Shown in pieces: positions 9,671 to 19,396 of a stretch of DNA of 64,000 bases. Where the stretch lies: positions 1 through 64,000 of the forward strand of contig NC_014819.1 of NCBI RefSeq assembly GCF_000175215.2, written 5' to 3'. A model generated the notes under the pieces. It was given only the letters and a program-made list of their open reading frames with translations, searched no databases and had not been told where the DNA came from. Numbering within the stretch: the stretch's first letter is position 1; the number at the start of each line of letters is the position of its first letter. This DNA comes from Asticcacaulis excentricus CB 48 (GTDB taxonomy: Bacteria > Pseudomonadota > Alphaproteobacteria > Caulobacterales > Caulobacteraceae). A program made the position numbers and the translations under genes.

Positions 9671-12600
9671 ATGTGCAAAAATATTATCAAAAGCGCTGGC
9701 GCCATCCTTGGACTGATTGTGGCGACAAGTTTAGGCGGCGGCGCCTATGCGCAATCCAGCAGTCCAACGCCTGTCGCGCCTACAGTTACCTCCGTTGATC
9801 AGAACGACGTGGACCTGATCACTGGCAAATTGCGCATGCCAGCCATCACCGTCTCGGCGGGGAGCAATGGAAGTGGCATCGCCCGCTCTGGAACGTCATT
9901 CGGGTTCCCCGGTGAGGATAACTTCACCGGCGTAATGAACCAGGACGACTACAATTTGCGCGCGGTCAGCCTGGGCAACACGACAGAGAAATTTCAGGGG
10001 ACATTCACGAACAACATTTGGTCCTACGTTCCCCTGGATGGCGCGACCAGTACGTTGAATTGCTCGTACAACCTCTGCAATTACACCTTGAAAGACGGCA
10101 CAGTCGCTGTCTACGACATGAACCTTGCGTCTAACGTTGCCTATCCTGCGGACCTCGGAGCGCCAATCACGATAACGCGACCGGATGGTGAGGTCATCAC
10201 CCTCACCTATAAAATGACGACGGTAAGTACGGTGAAGTACCGTCAGTTGGTTTCCGTGTCGAGTTCCCTAGGCTGGATGATCAAGTACAACCCGGCCGAC
10301 GCCAATTCGAACAGAACGATACAGGTTATCAACACCGCCGTTGACTATTGCGATCCGGCGGCTGACACCTGCACCGCCCTTAGCCAAAGCTGGCCACAAG
10401 TTACGATCAGCCTTTTAGGGGCAGGCTGGGCTGTCAAGGATGCCAATAACAACCAGACGACCTACACCCTGACCGGCGGGGTGGGCTATACTGAAATAAC
10501 CAACCCATCCGGATTAAAGCGAACGATCAGTTACTATTCGACCGGGGACTATAAAAACCGTGTCCACCAGGTCACTCAAGGCGGATCGACCTGGACCTAT
10601 GCCTATAGCACCAGTGGAACCGTTCTCACGACCACGGTCACCAATCCGCAGGGCAACACGCGGGTGCTCCAATCGGATACCGGCAATCTGCATGTGCTTT
10701 CGGTGCAAGATGAAGCGGGCCGTGTCCTGTCCTACACCTACAGCCCGACGACAGGCTATGTCACACGGGTAACCAATCCGGATGGGAACACCGGCGGCGG
10801 CTATACCGATTATACCTACGACAGTCGCGGTAACGTCACCCAGATGACGGTTGTGCCGCAGTCCGGCTCGGGCCTGCCCAATATCGTCACGTCCGCAACC
10901 TACGAGACCGGCTGCGCCAACATCAAGACCTGTAATAAGCCATTGACGGTAACGGACGCGACAGGCGTCACCACCACCTACACATATGATGGCAACAGCG
11001 GCAGCGTTCTAACGGAAACCTCACCGACCGTAAACGGGGTCGCAACACAAATACGCTACTCTTATAGCCAGGTGACGCCGCAGATTAAGAACAGTGCGGG
11101 CGCACTGGTCGCAAGCACCCCAGTATGGCGGCTGACAAAAACCTCCACTTGCATGACCACGGCCAGTTGTGCCGATACGACCGATGAGGTCAAAACGGTT
11201 GTCAGTTATAACTCCCCGAATGTCTTCCCAACCACAACAACGACCAGCCGGGGTGACGGTTCATATGCGAACACGACGACCCTGACTTATGACGCCGTCG
11301 GCAACATCACCGTTTCTGACGGGCCGAAGCCCGGCACGGTCGATGCAACCTATTACTACTATGACAACCTGCGTCGGGTAGTGGGAATGATCGGGCCCGA
11401 TCCCGATGGTTCAGGGCCACTGAACCGTCCTGCGGCACGCAAGACCTACGATGTTGATGGCCACTTGACTGTTGACGAGTCAGGGACCGTTACGACCGTC
11501 AGTTATGCCGCCCTCACCGGTTCCATGACGGTACAGGAAAAGGAAACGAACGAGTACAGTTCCACAACGGGCCTCGCCATGACCGCTCGCTACTACGACT
11601 CGGCGGGCTCCCTGAAGCGCGTAACGCAGCGATCGTATGACAGCCTGTTTCGTGTGGATTGCGTGGCTCAACGTCTGAACGAAGCCGCATTTACCTCTTT
11701 ACCCGCCTCGGCCTGTACATTGGGAACGGCCGGCGCCGACGGCAATGATCGCATTTCTAAATACGCCTACGACGCCACGGGCGCCGTGACCAAGGTGACG
11801 AGCGCCTACGGCACATCCCTGGCATCGGACGATTTTGTAAAGGTGTATTTGCCCGCCAGCGGTCGTATCGAATCGATCTCCGACGCCAAGGGCAACAAAA
11901 CGAGCTATTTCTATGATGGCCTGAACCGTCTCATCAAGACGTGCTTTCCGCAGGCAGGCAATGGTACTGTCAGTTCGACAACAGATTGCGAGCAGACAAC
12001 TTACACTGGGGCAAGACCAACGTCCGTTACCTTGCGCGACGGACAAACCATCAATTTCGCCTATGACGCCATGGGGCGGGTCAACGGCAAATCCGGCGCC
12101 CTTACAGAGAGTTTCACTTACAATAATTTCGGTCAGTTGGTGTCGCACACTAATAATGGTGTGACATCGACCTCCGCCTACCTGTCGATGGGCTGGCTTG
12201 CCAGTGAGACCGGGCCCAAAGGGTCTGTATCTTATCAATACGACACCCATGGCAAGCGGACGCGTCTGACCTATCCCGATGGCTTCTATGTCACCTACGA
12301 ATACAATGACGGCGACCAACTGGTCGCCATCAAGGAGAATGGCACGACAACCATCGCCTCCTTTACTGCGGACGATTACAGCCGCCGTCACGTTCTCAAT
12401 CGCGGCAACGGCGTCACGACGACCTACGACTATGATAGCCAGTCTCGCCTGAATGGCCTGACAACGACCATTCCAGGCTCGCCCGCCGACAATATTGTTA
12501 TGGGATACGCCTATTCGCCAGCGGACCAGATCAAGACCCGTAGCGTTGGAACAACTGGTTATTTGATGACTGGTATGTCGTCACAAACGACTGGCTACAC

Positions 12601-14323
12601 GCCCAACGGCCTAAACCAGATCGCCACCGTCGCGGGCACCAATCTATCCTACGATGCACGTGGGAATATGACGTCGGATGGCGCCGTTACCTACAGCTAC
12701 AATGTCAACAATTTGCTGACCGGTACCTCCACAGGGGCTAGCCTGGCATACGATTCCGAGAACCGCCTCTACACGATCAGCAAAGGCGGCGTGACGACCA
12801 CATTTGTCTATGACGGCACGGATCTGATTGCCGAGTATAATGGTTCAACCCTGCTACGGCGCTATGTCCATGGCCCGGACAGCGATGAACCCTTGGTGTG
12901 GTACGAACCCAGCGAAACCGGCGTGTTGGCAAAGCGCTATTTTACTGCCGACAATCAAGGCAGCATCATTGGCATCACAGCTTCCAACGGCGCGAGTTGG
13001 GCGATCAATGCCTATGACGAATATGGCGTACCGCGCGCCGGAAACGCTGGCCGTTTCCAATACACGGGGCAGGTCTATCTGAGCGAAATCGGCCTCTACT
13101 ATTACAAGGCGCGTCTGTACTCTCCGACGCTTGGCCGGTTCATGCAAACCGATCCGATTGGATACGGCGATGGCATGAACATCTATGCCTATGTCCAGAA
13201 CGATCCGATCAACGGTTCTGATCCAACGGGTCTAACCGGCGCTACCGATTGCCATTCGGACTCCTGTCGGGGCAAGGCTCTGACAACCGATTGCCCGCTG
13301 GGCGATAAGGTCTGCGAACAAGCTGCAATGGCGGACGCATATAATGCCGTCCAGGAGGTGGTCGTCGTTGGAAAACGACGCAACGAGCGCCCGCTCCTTA
13401 AGTTTGCGGTTTCGATGCTTCCCGGGGGCGATCTGATCAACTGTGTTGCTTTTGGTTGCAACCGTCGCGAATGGGTAACGGCCGCCGTTTGGGGGGTGGT
13501 TGATCTCGCCGGAGGCGAGGCATTCAAAATTGGCGGCAAGATACTTATCAAGGTGGCACCAAAGGTCGCGGAGCTGACATTCACGACTTTCAAGGGAGTC
13601 GGGTATTTTACGAAGAAGTGTATGTGTCTGGTTGCAGACACCGAGGTAGCGACACCGACAGGCCTTGTGGCTATCCAGGACATTAAGGTTGGTGATCTGG
13701 TTCTGGCCTATAATGAAGCCAATGGCCAGGTCGTCGCGAAGCCCGTCTCAGCCCTGATCCGTCCGGCACCGCAAGCCACCTTCGAGGTTAAGCTCGAAGC
13801 CGCCGCCAATCAGGACCGTGAAGTCTTCCGCGCCAGTGCCGATCACCCCTGGCTCATGACCAATGGCCAATGGGTACATACTCAGGACCTAAAGGTCGGC
13901 CAGCACGTCAAGACCGCCACCGGTATCGACCTCGTCGTCACCGCTCTTAAGCCCACTGGCAAAAGCGAGCAGACCTACAACCTAACCGTCGATGACCTGC
14001 ACACCTACCTCATCGGCAATGATCATGCCGTCGTGCATAACTCTGGAACATGCCGATTGCTGTGGAAACTTACCAAGGAGGGGGCCGAGAAAGTGGCAAA
14101 TGGTCCATTTGGTAAGCTTTACAAAAGTGCTCCAGATAAGTTTGGTAATGTCTATTGGTGGTCAAAGGATATTGCGGGACATGGTGGATCAGCTTTCAAA
14201 GTATTTGAAGAAGGCTCGGATGGTCTACATTGGTATAAAGATGCCGACAAGTATGGAGATTTTATCGTAGGAAAGCACAAAGGGGACACTGGTTTATTCA
14301 TTCCGTGGAGTCAGATACATTGA
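9671..14323 (+). CDS. Secreted RHS toxin with Hint pretoxin domain and nuclease-like tip (RHS2)
   Basis: I chose ATG at 9671 because GGGGG lies 6-10 bases before it; ATG at 9665 has almost no spacing. The product is about 1,550 residues. It has a signal peptide ending GGAYAQ, the NDVDLITGKLRMP segment, YD repeats, an RHS core (GRFMQTDPIGYGDGMNIYAY) and EVVVVGKRR. A Hint (hedgehog/intein-type) domain follows at about residues 1316-1455, from CLVADTEVATPTG to VVHNS. The last 95 residues are the toxin tip, with FGNVYWWSKDIAGHGGSAFK and KYGDFIVGKHKGDTG. The tip resembles RNase-type polymorphic toxins I have seen (possibly the Ntox21 group); that naming is tentative. The Hint domain probably releases it. 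Confidence 0.88.
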   Translation: MCKNIIKSAGAILGLIVATSLGGGAYAQSSSPTPVAPTVTSVDQNDVDLITGKLRMPAITVSAGSNGSGIARSGTSFGFPGEDNFTGVMNQDDYNLRAVSLGNTTEKFQGTFTNNIWSYVPLDGATSTLNCSYNLCNYTLKDGTVAVYDMNLASNVAYPADLGAPITITRPDGEVITLTYKMTTVSTVKYRQLVSVSSSLGWMIKYNPADANSNRTIQVINTAVDYCDPAADTCTALSQSWPQVTISLLGAGWAVKDANNNQTTYTLTGGVGYTEITNPSGLKRTISYYSTGDYKNRVHQVTQGGSTWTYAYSTSGTVLTTTVTNPQGNTRVLQSDTGNLHVLSVQDEAGRVLSYTYSPTTGYVTRVTNPDGNTGGGYTDYTYDSRGNVTQMTVVPQSGSGLPNIVTSATYETGCANIKTCNKPLTVTDATGVTTTYTYDGNSGSVLTETSPTVNGVATQIRYSYSQVTPQIKNSAGALVASTPVWRLTKTSTCMTTASCADTTDEVKTVVSYNSPNVFPTTTTTSRGDGSYANTTTLTYDAVGNITVSDGPKPGTVDATYYYYDNLRRVVGMIGPDPDGSGPLNRPAARKTYDVDGHLTVDESGTVTTVSYAALTGSMTVQEKETNEYSSTTGLAMTARYYDSAGSLKRVTQRSYDSLFRVDCVAQRLNEAAFTSLPASACTLGTAGADGNDRISKYAYDATGAVTKVTSAYGTSLASDDFVKVYLPASGRIESISDAKGNKTSYFYDGLNRLIKTCFPQAGNGTVSSTTDCEQTTYTGARPTSVTLRDGQTINFAYDAMGRVNGKSGALTESFTYNNFGQLVSHTNNGVTSTSAYLSMGWLASETGPKGSVSYQYDTHGKRTRLTYPDGFYVTYEYNDGDQLVAIKENGTTTIASFTADDYSRRHVLNRGNGVTTTYDYDSQSRLNGLTTTIPGSPADNIVMGYAYSPADQIKTRSVGTTGYLMTGMSSQTTGYTPNGLNQIATVAGTNLSYDARGNMTSDGAVTYSYNVNNLLTGTSTGASLAYDSENRLYTISKGGVTTTFVYDGTDLIAEYNGSTLLRRYVHGPDSDEPLVWYEPSETGVLAKRYFTADNQGSIIGITASNGASWAINAYDEYGVPRAGNAGRFQYTGQVYLSEIGLYYYKARLYSPTLGRFMQTDPIGYGDGMNIYAYVQNDPINGSDPTGLTGATDCHSDSCRGKALTTDCPLGDKVCEQAAMADAYNAVQEVVVVGKRRNERPLLKFAVSMLPGGDLINCVAFGCNRREWVTAAVWGVVDLAGGEAFKIGGKILIKVAPKVAELTFTTFKGVGYFTKKCMCLVADTEVATPTGLVAIQDIKVGDLVLAYNEANGQVVAKPVSALIRPAPQATFEVKLEAAANQDREVFRASADHPWLMTNGQWVHTQDLKVGQHVKTATGIDLVVTALKPTGKSEQTYNLTVDDLHTYLIGNDHAVVHNSGTCRLLWKLTKEGAEKVANGPFGKLYKSAPDKFGNVYWWSKDIAGHGGSAFKVFEEGSDGLHWYKDADKYGDFIVGKHKGDTGLFIPWSQIH

Positions 14324-14730
14324 TAGAATCAGCAGAAGAATTCATACGATTGAGATTTTCAGAAGTGCCAGAGGACTACCAAAGAAGTCATCTGGAACCG
14401 GCCTCGATAGAAGTCTGGAGGGAGCTTCTCACTAAAGATGCAGATGTGCGCTATTGGGTTGCGCACAATCGCACGGTTCCCATAGAAATATTAGAAATAT
14501 TGTCTAATGACCCCGATGCAAAGGTGCGAGAGCGGGTCGCAGGAAAAGGGAAAATTGCTCGAACAATCTCCTTCCTCGAACACTTTTCAAAAGATAGTGA
14601 AGAGAAAATTCGGCGAAAAATTGCACTAAATAAGTTTACACCAGTCTACATCCTAGAAAATCTGGCAAAAGATGAGTGTGCATGGGTGAGCGACACCGCA
14701 AAACTCGAGTTAAAAAACCGAAATATTTAG
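14305..14730 (+). CDS. HEAT-like repeat protein, candidate immunity protein for RHS2
   Basis: This 141-residue soluble, charged protein has helical repeats of the form VRYWVAHNRTVPIEILEILS and IRRKIALNKFTPVYILENLA, typical of HEAT or leucine-rich-variant repeats. The GTG start at 14305 overlaps the end of RHS2; TTG at 14320, with GGAG before it, is an alternative. Such repeat proteins often act as cytoplasmic immunity proteins. Translational overlap with the toxin gene supports that role, and a soluble partner fits a nuclease toxin. The base composition is more AT-rich than its neighbours. Confidence 0.7.
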   Translation: MESDTLIESAEEFIRLRFSEVPEDYQRSHLEPASIEVWRELLTKDADVRYWVAHNRTVPIEILEILSNDPDAKVRERVAGKGKIARTISFLEHFSKDSEEKIRRKIALNKFTPVYILENLAKDECAWVSDTAKLELKNRNI

Positions 14731-14734
14731 GACG

Positions 14735-14918
14735 ATCCGCGCCAGTGCCGCCCCCCCCCCCTGGCTCATGACCAATGGCCAATGGGTACACACTCAGGAC
14801 CTGGAGGCCGGCCAGCACGTCAAGACCGCTACCGGTATTGATCTCATCGTCACCGCTCTCAAGCCCACCGGCAAGATCGAACAGACCTACAATCTCACCG
14901 TCGATGACCTGCACACCG
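14735..14918 (+). pseudogene. Second copy of the Hint domain 3' segment, toxin lost
   Basis: About 180 bp repeat 13836-14011 of RHS2 at high identity, encoding WLMTNGQWVHTQDL through YNLTVDDLHT. The copy starts abruptly after the immunity gene and contains a run of 11 C (14751-14761) in place of GATCACCCC. It is cut at 14919 by an IS3 end. It is what would remain of a displaced Hint-toxin cassette. Confidence 0.75.
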
Positions 14919-15030
14919 ACGTTGCCCCCAGGTTTTATCCACGTTTGAGTTCGCTCCGGCGGTTGGTTGAGCTGCTCCCCATTTCTTGGCCACCCGAAAC
15001 TAGAATTTCCGGGGGTTATGAGGCTTCATG
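14919..15030 (-). mobile_element. Solo IS3-family end relic (copy C)
   Basis: It begins GACGTTGCCCCC and matches copy A at 466-575 over about 105 bp. Its first 45 bp match, in reverse complement, the end of the IS3 fragment at 6505-6550. It interrupts the duplicated Hint segment. Confidence 0.6.
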
Positions 15031-15269
15031 CCCCACGCGTTTGAGTTTACGCATGTAGGGTTTGAGGCACCGGTAAATGGCCTCAGGGTCTGTGGCTCAG
15101 AGAAATTGCAATCCAATTTTTCCATCATGCCGGGAATTTCACGCGCATGCGCCAAACTGTCCTGGAGTCGCACGCAATTCCGAAAAAGAGTGCGCTTAAA
15201 TTTTTGCGTATAAGAAATGTCGTGAATCAAAAGGCGAATTGCCGTTCAAAGAGGGGAAGAAAAGCCTCA

Positions 15270-16469
15270 CTAAGCCCCCGCCACGCTCCCTATCTGCGTG
15301 AGTGCCGTCAGAACGCCGCCCATCAGCGCACCGATCATCAGACCGAGACCAAGAATAAGCACCGGCCCCAGAATTTTGGACAGTTTGGATATCCGCGCTA
15401 AGGCCTCCGCCTCGCTACGCTCACCGGCACGAGCCAGCATGGGCCCCAGTTGACCGGAGGTTTCCCCAACCTCGCAGAGTTTGAGGATGGCTTTCGGGAA
15501 TCCCGGCACCTGTCGCAGCGCCTCACTCAGCCGGCGGCCCTGTCGGACAGCCTGGACAACACCGTCTATCCGCTGTCGGGCAATCCCAGAGCCCATGCTT
15601 CGCTGGCTGAGGCGGATGGCTTCGGTAATCGCCGCCCCGCCCGAGAGCGTGTCACCTAAGCCCCGCGCAAAGCCACCATAGACGAGCCCCCGTACGATGG
15701 GCCCCATCGGCCCATCCAGCCACCACTGATCAGCAATATGTCTTAGCCCACCGTAGCGGTAGGCAAGGATGGTGCCAAGGCAGAGGAGAATCAGGGCTAT
15801 AGACAGATACCCCCAGCCCCATTGCAAGGCTTGGCTCATCCATACGATTATCTGGAAATACACCGGCACGGATTGTCCGGTCTCATCAAGAAGTGGCGCA
15901 ATAGCCGGCACCACAACAAGCAGAATGACGGTAAGAGCGGCCACCGCGGTGACAAAAACAAAGGCCGGATAACTCAGCGCTTCAATCAGTTGCTGCCGGA
16001 TGAGGCGCCGGGCCGCTAATACCTTTGCGGCGGCCTCCAGCCCCGAAGGCAAATCCCCCCGCGCCTCACCCGCCGCGATCAAAGCGCCCAGATGCGCCTG
16101 TCCTGCCGGGAACAAAGGGGTCAGGGCCGCTTCAATCGTCGATCCGCTCAAAATCTTACCCGCCGCAGCCTTCAGCCCCTTGCCTTCATCATCCAGAATT
16201 CCCAGAGCCGTGCGGATATCCGCCCCTGTACGCAAAAGCACGCTGAGATTGGTCAGCAGCGCCTCAAGGTCTGCGGGTTTGTTACGAAAGACGGAGAGAA
16301 ACGCGCCACCTGCCAATGGCTTGGTTGCGGCGTAGGGTGTGAGTTTGAGGGGCTGAAGTTGCTGAGCCCGCAATCTGGCAAACGCATCGGCTTCGTCACG
16401 GGCGTCGATTATACCCTTTTCGACACGCCCGGAGAGGCTCATAGCCCTATAACGATAGCGGCTAGTCAT
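15270..16469 (-). CDS. gspF: Type II secretion inner-membrane platform protein GspF
   Basis: The 399-residue product is the usual length for GspF. It has the two tandem T2SS-F cytoplasmic domains (the second contains LLDETGQSVPVYF and GSGIARQRIDG) and three hydrophobic segments, near residues 165-190, 215-235 and at the C-terminus. It is the inner-membrane protein on which GspE is thought to drive pseudopilus growth. It is the last gene of the operon and its start overlaps the gspE stop by 8 bp. Confidence 0.92.
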   Translation of the reverse strand: MTSRYRYRAMSLSGRVEKGIIDARDEADAFARLRAQQLQPLKLTPYAATKPLAGGAFLSVFRNKPADLEALLTNLSVLLRTGADIRTALGILDDEGKGLKAAAGKILSGSTIEAALTPLFPAGQAHLGALIAAGEARGDLPSGLEAAAKVLAARRLIRQQLIEALSYPAFVFVTAVAALTVILLVVVPAIAPLLDETGQSVPVYFQIIVWMSQALQWGWGYLSIALILLCLGTILAYRYGGLRHIADQWWLDGPMGPIVRGLVYGGFARGLGDTLSGGAAITEAIRLSQRSMGSGIARQRIDGVVQAVRQGRRLSEALRQVPGFPKAILKLCEVGETSGQLGPMLARAGERSEAEALARISKLSKILGPVLILGLGLMIGALMGGVLTALTQIGSVAGA

Positions 16470-18159
16470 CCGTCACCGTCAACACATCTTCAAGCGTCGT
16501 TTCGCCCTGGCAGATCAGATCAAATCCCTCGTCCGTCATGGTGCGCAGGCCGAGCGTCCGCCCGTAGGTTTTCAGGACATCGAGACTGGCCCCCTCACCT
16601 ACACGGGCGAGGAAGAGATCATCGGCCCAGAGGCCTTCGGCCAGCACCAGACGCCCGCTATAGCCCTGTCCCCGACAACGCGGGCACCCGACCGGCCGGA
16701 ATACTCGCACCGGGGCTTGCCGCCCCAGACGCTCCGCATAGGCAGCGAGGGCCTCAGACGGTTTATCTTCCGTTTTACAGGCCCCGCACAGTCGGCGCAC
16801 CAGCCGTTGCGCCATTACGCCTTTGAGCGAGGCGGCAAGCTGATAGGGCTCGACCCCCATATCGTTCAAACGCGGGGCGACGGCCAATGCCGTATTTGCA
16901 TGCACGGAAGCGAGCACGAGGTGCCCCGTCATGGCGGCCTGAACTGCCACGGCCGCGGTTTCCGCGTCACGGATTTCACCTACGAGGATGACATCCGGAT
17001 CGTGGCGGAGGAACGCCCGCAAGCAAGCGGCGAAGGTCAGACCGATCTGACTCTGGACCTGGGTTTGCGAGACATGTTCAAAATGCCTCTCGACGGGGTC
17101 TTCGACGCTGAGGATTTTCTTTCCCGAGCCCTTGAAGGCGGCCAGAAGGGCGTACAGCGTCGTCGTCTTGCCCGACCCCGTTGGACCGGTGACCAGAAAC
17201 AGGCCATGCGGTGTTCGGACGGCGCGTTCAAGGAGCGCCGTGACAGTTTTTGGTAGGGCCAGTGACGCAATATCCTGAGGCGCCTGCGCCCGGTCCAAAA
17301 GACGCAAGACAGCGGATTCGCCAAACACGGTAGGCGCGGTCGCAACCCGCACATCAACCGCGCGGCCGGCATTGACGAAGGAGGCCCGTCCGTCCTGAGG
17401 GAGCCTACGCTCGCCGACATTCAGGTTCGAAAGCACCTTGATGCGCGAGACGACGGGCGCAGAAAGGTCGCTGGAGGCGGTCATCAGGTCAATCAGATGG
17501 CCATCGACACGCAGGCGTATCAAAAGGTCGTGCCTTCGGGGCTCAAAATGAATATCTGACGCGCCACGATCCACAGCGGCAGCAAAGGCCGTATTGACCA
17601 GTTCTACAGCCTGCCCTTCGACGCTGGCGTCTTCTACCAGTGCCAGATCGCGTTCGATGCGACGTTCATCGAACTCCGGTGGCGGTCCCTCGGCCCGCAC
17701 ATCAAAAGCGGTTCGCCAATCCATCACCCGTGCGATCAGAAAGCGCAGTTCCCTTCCGGTGGCAAACCCCAATCCCGCGCGCATCTCTGCGTCAAACGGG
17801 TCACAGACCGCACAGACGAGGACATCCTCCTCAAGACGCAAGGGCACGGCCCTGACCTTGCGCAGAAACTCCGGCCCCAGTCCGAGTGTTTCGGGCTCTA
17901 TCTCGGAGGGTTCATTTTGTGCGTCCCAGACCCGGTACCCCGTGACTGCCGAATAGGCCTCGGCGAGATCATCGTCCGACAACTGACCGAGTTGGTTGAG
18001 TACAAGCTCGACAGGCTGAGAGGAGCGTCTCGCCACAGCTTCCGCTCTCGATATCGCCTCAACGCTTAAACGTCCCGACACCAGAAGATGATCGAGGACA
18101 TCATCACGCTGAAAGGTCGCAAAGGCCTCCGTTTCAGAGATGCCCCAGGTCTCATTCAT
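16462..18159 (-). CDS. gspE: Type II secretion assembly ATPase GspE
   Basis: The 565-residue protein has an N-terminal T2SSE-N domain and an ATPase core. The core carries Walker A (GPTGSGKTTTLYALL, about residue 330), the Asp box (VILVGEIRDAETA) and the His box (LASVHANTA). It also has the zinc tetracysteine insert, CGAC and CPRC, typical of GspE/PilB ATPases. It powers pseudopilus assembly at the cytoplasmic face. Neighbouring starts and stops overlap on both sides, indicating translational coupling. Confidence 0.95.
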   Translation of the reverse strand: MNETWGISETEAFATFQRDDVLDHLLVSGRLSVEAISRAEAVARRSSQPVELVLNQLGQLSDDDLAEAYSAVTGYRVWDAQNEPSEIEPETLGLGPEFLRKVRAVPLRLEEDVLVCAVCDPFDAEMRAGLGFATGRELRFLIARVMDWRTAFDVRAEGPPPEFDERRIERDLALVEDASVEGQAVELVNTAFAAAVDRGASDIHFEPRRHDLLIRLRVDGHLIDLMTASSDLSAPVVSRIKVLSNLNVGERRLPQDGRASFVNAGRAVDVRVATAPTVFGESAVLRLLDRAQAPQDIASLALPKTVTALLERAVRTPHGLFLVTGPTGSGKTTTLYALLAAFKGSGKKILSVEDPVERHFEHVSQTQVQSQIGLTFAACLRAFLRHDPDVILVGEIRDAETAAVAVQAAMTGHLVLASVHANTALAVAPRLNDMGVEPYQLAASLKGVMAQRLVRRLCGACKTEDKPSEALAAYAERLGRQAPVRVFRPVGCPRCRGQGYSGRLVLAEGLWADDLFLARVGEGASLDVLKTYGRTLGLRTMTDEGFDLICQGETTLEDVLTVTDD

Positions 18160-18950
18160 TGTACGCCTCCCAAGGTTTCAAGCGCCAGCCCATGCAGGAT
18201 TGGGGCCTCAATAACGACCCCGACGACAAAGGCACCCGCGGCAATGAAGGGCCCGAAGGGTATGCGACCCCGTCGGCGCGTGAGGACGATGAATACTAAG
18301 GCACCCAGACTGGCCAGAGTGAAGGCATAGGCTACCGAAGAGCCGAGCCAAAGCGCCAGAGCCGACATCAGCTTGATATCCCCCTCACCCAAAGCCGCAA
18401 CGCCGGATCGCTTTTGCAGAATAAACTGTAGCGCCTTGAGAACGATAAAGACGCCGGCTGCCCACAACAGGGAGGTCAACCCCTCGCCCCGCACAACCGA
18501 CAAGAGACCGGAGAAGACGAGAACCATAAAAACCAACGGATTTGGCAGCCGAAAGGTCTGGATATCGATAAGGCTGAGCGCGAGTAACGCAAATCCCAAA
18601 AGCCCGACCGCAAGCGCCTGCGGCAGCGGTAGGAGGGATGCACTTAAACCGAGTACACCGGCGCCCGCGAACTCACCCCAAAAGTGGATCGGATCAATCT
18701 GAGCCCTGCACGTCCGGCAGCGTCCACCTTGAATTAGCAACGACACCATGGGGATCGTTTCGCTCCACCGAAGCGGCGTGCGACAGTGGTCGCAGACAGA
18801 ACGCCCAAGGTGATTAGCCTCACCGCGCGTTGAGCGAACGGCTGTATTCGTCACAAAGGAGCCGATAACGAGGCCCACTACGGCACCAAGCGCCGCAAGA
18901 CATGGCGCCGGGATATCGGGCAGGACTTGGCTTGGCGTGAGAGCGCTCAT
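18156..18950 (-). CDS. gspO: Prepilin peptidase (GspO/PilD type)
   Basis: ATG at 18950 is preferred, with GAAGGGCGG before it; an in-frame TTG at 18971 overlaps the gspG stop. An N-terminal zinc site is formed by CDHC and CRTC. The two catalytic aspartates lie in SLIDIQTFRLPN and GEGDIKLMSAL. Several membrane helices follow. The enzyme would cleave and N-methylate the four prepilin-like proteins encoded upstream, so the cluster carries its own peptidase. Confidence 0.92.
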   Translation of the reverse strand: MSALTPSQVLPDIPAPCLAALGAVVGLVIGSFVTNTAVRSTRGEANHLGRSVCDHCRTPLRWSETIPMVSLLIQGGRCRTCRAQIDPIHFWGEFAGAGVLGLSASLLPLPQALAVGLLGFALLALSLIDIQTFRLPNPLVFMVLVFSGLLSVVRGEGLTSLLWAAGVFIVLKALQFILQKRSGVAALGEGDIKLMSALALWLGSSVAYAFTLASLGALVFIVLTRRRGRIPFGPFIAAGAFVVGVVIEAPILHGLALETLGGVQ

Positions 18951-18967
18951 TGTAGGTCCGCCCTTCG

Positions 18968-19396
18968 TCAACGAACCGTGCCGATGATATCCTGATCGAC
19001 GCCCTTACCACCCTCTTTTCCATCGGCCCCAAGGGACGTGACCGTCGCAACGCCGTCGGCGTTCAACGCGTACACGAGCGGACGCCCCCATGGGTCATTG
19101 AGAGATTTCTTGTCCTTCAGATACGGCCCAAGCCATGCTCCTTCTGCTGGCGCTGAGACCAGCGCCGTCAAACCCTCAGACGACGACGGATATTGCCCCA
19201 TGTCCTCGCGGTAGTTTTCCAGGGCGGCCGTCGTCGTATCGATCTGGAGCGCGGCCGTCTTGGCGCGAGAACGAGACAACTGGCCGAGCAGCGAAGGTGT
19301 CAGGACCGCCGCAATCAGGGAGATAATGAGAATGACCACCAGCATTTCAGTCAGCGTATAGCCGGCCTCGGCCTCCATATCTCTTACAGAACGCAT
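18968..19396 (-). CDS. gspG: Major pseudopilin GspG
   Basis: The 142-residue protein has a short leader, then GYTLTEMLVVILIISLIAAV, the prepilin cleavage site and hydrophobic helix with Glu5. The C-terminal half matches GspG: QYPSSSEGLTALV, WLGPYLKDKKSLNDPWGRP and a calcium-loop-like end. GspG forms the pseudopilus shaft. The ATG at 19396 follows GGGAG at 8 bases. Confidence 0.93.
   Translation of the reverse strand: MRSVRDMEAEAGYTLTEMLVVILIISLIAAVLTPSLLGQLSRSRAKTAALQIDTTTAALENYREDMGQYPSSSEGLTALVSAPAEGAWLGPYLKDKKSLNDPWGRPLVYALNADGVATVTSLGADGKEGGKGVDQDIIGTVR

Noticed and set aside
14751..14761. C11 run as a phase-variation tract
   Set aside because: It lies in a dead Hint fragment with no start or toxin, so slippage would have no target gene.
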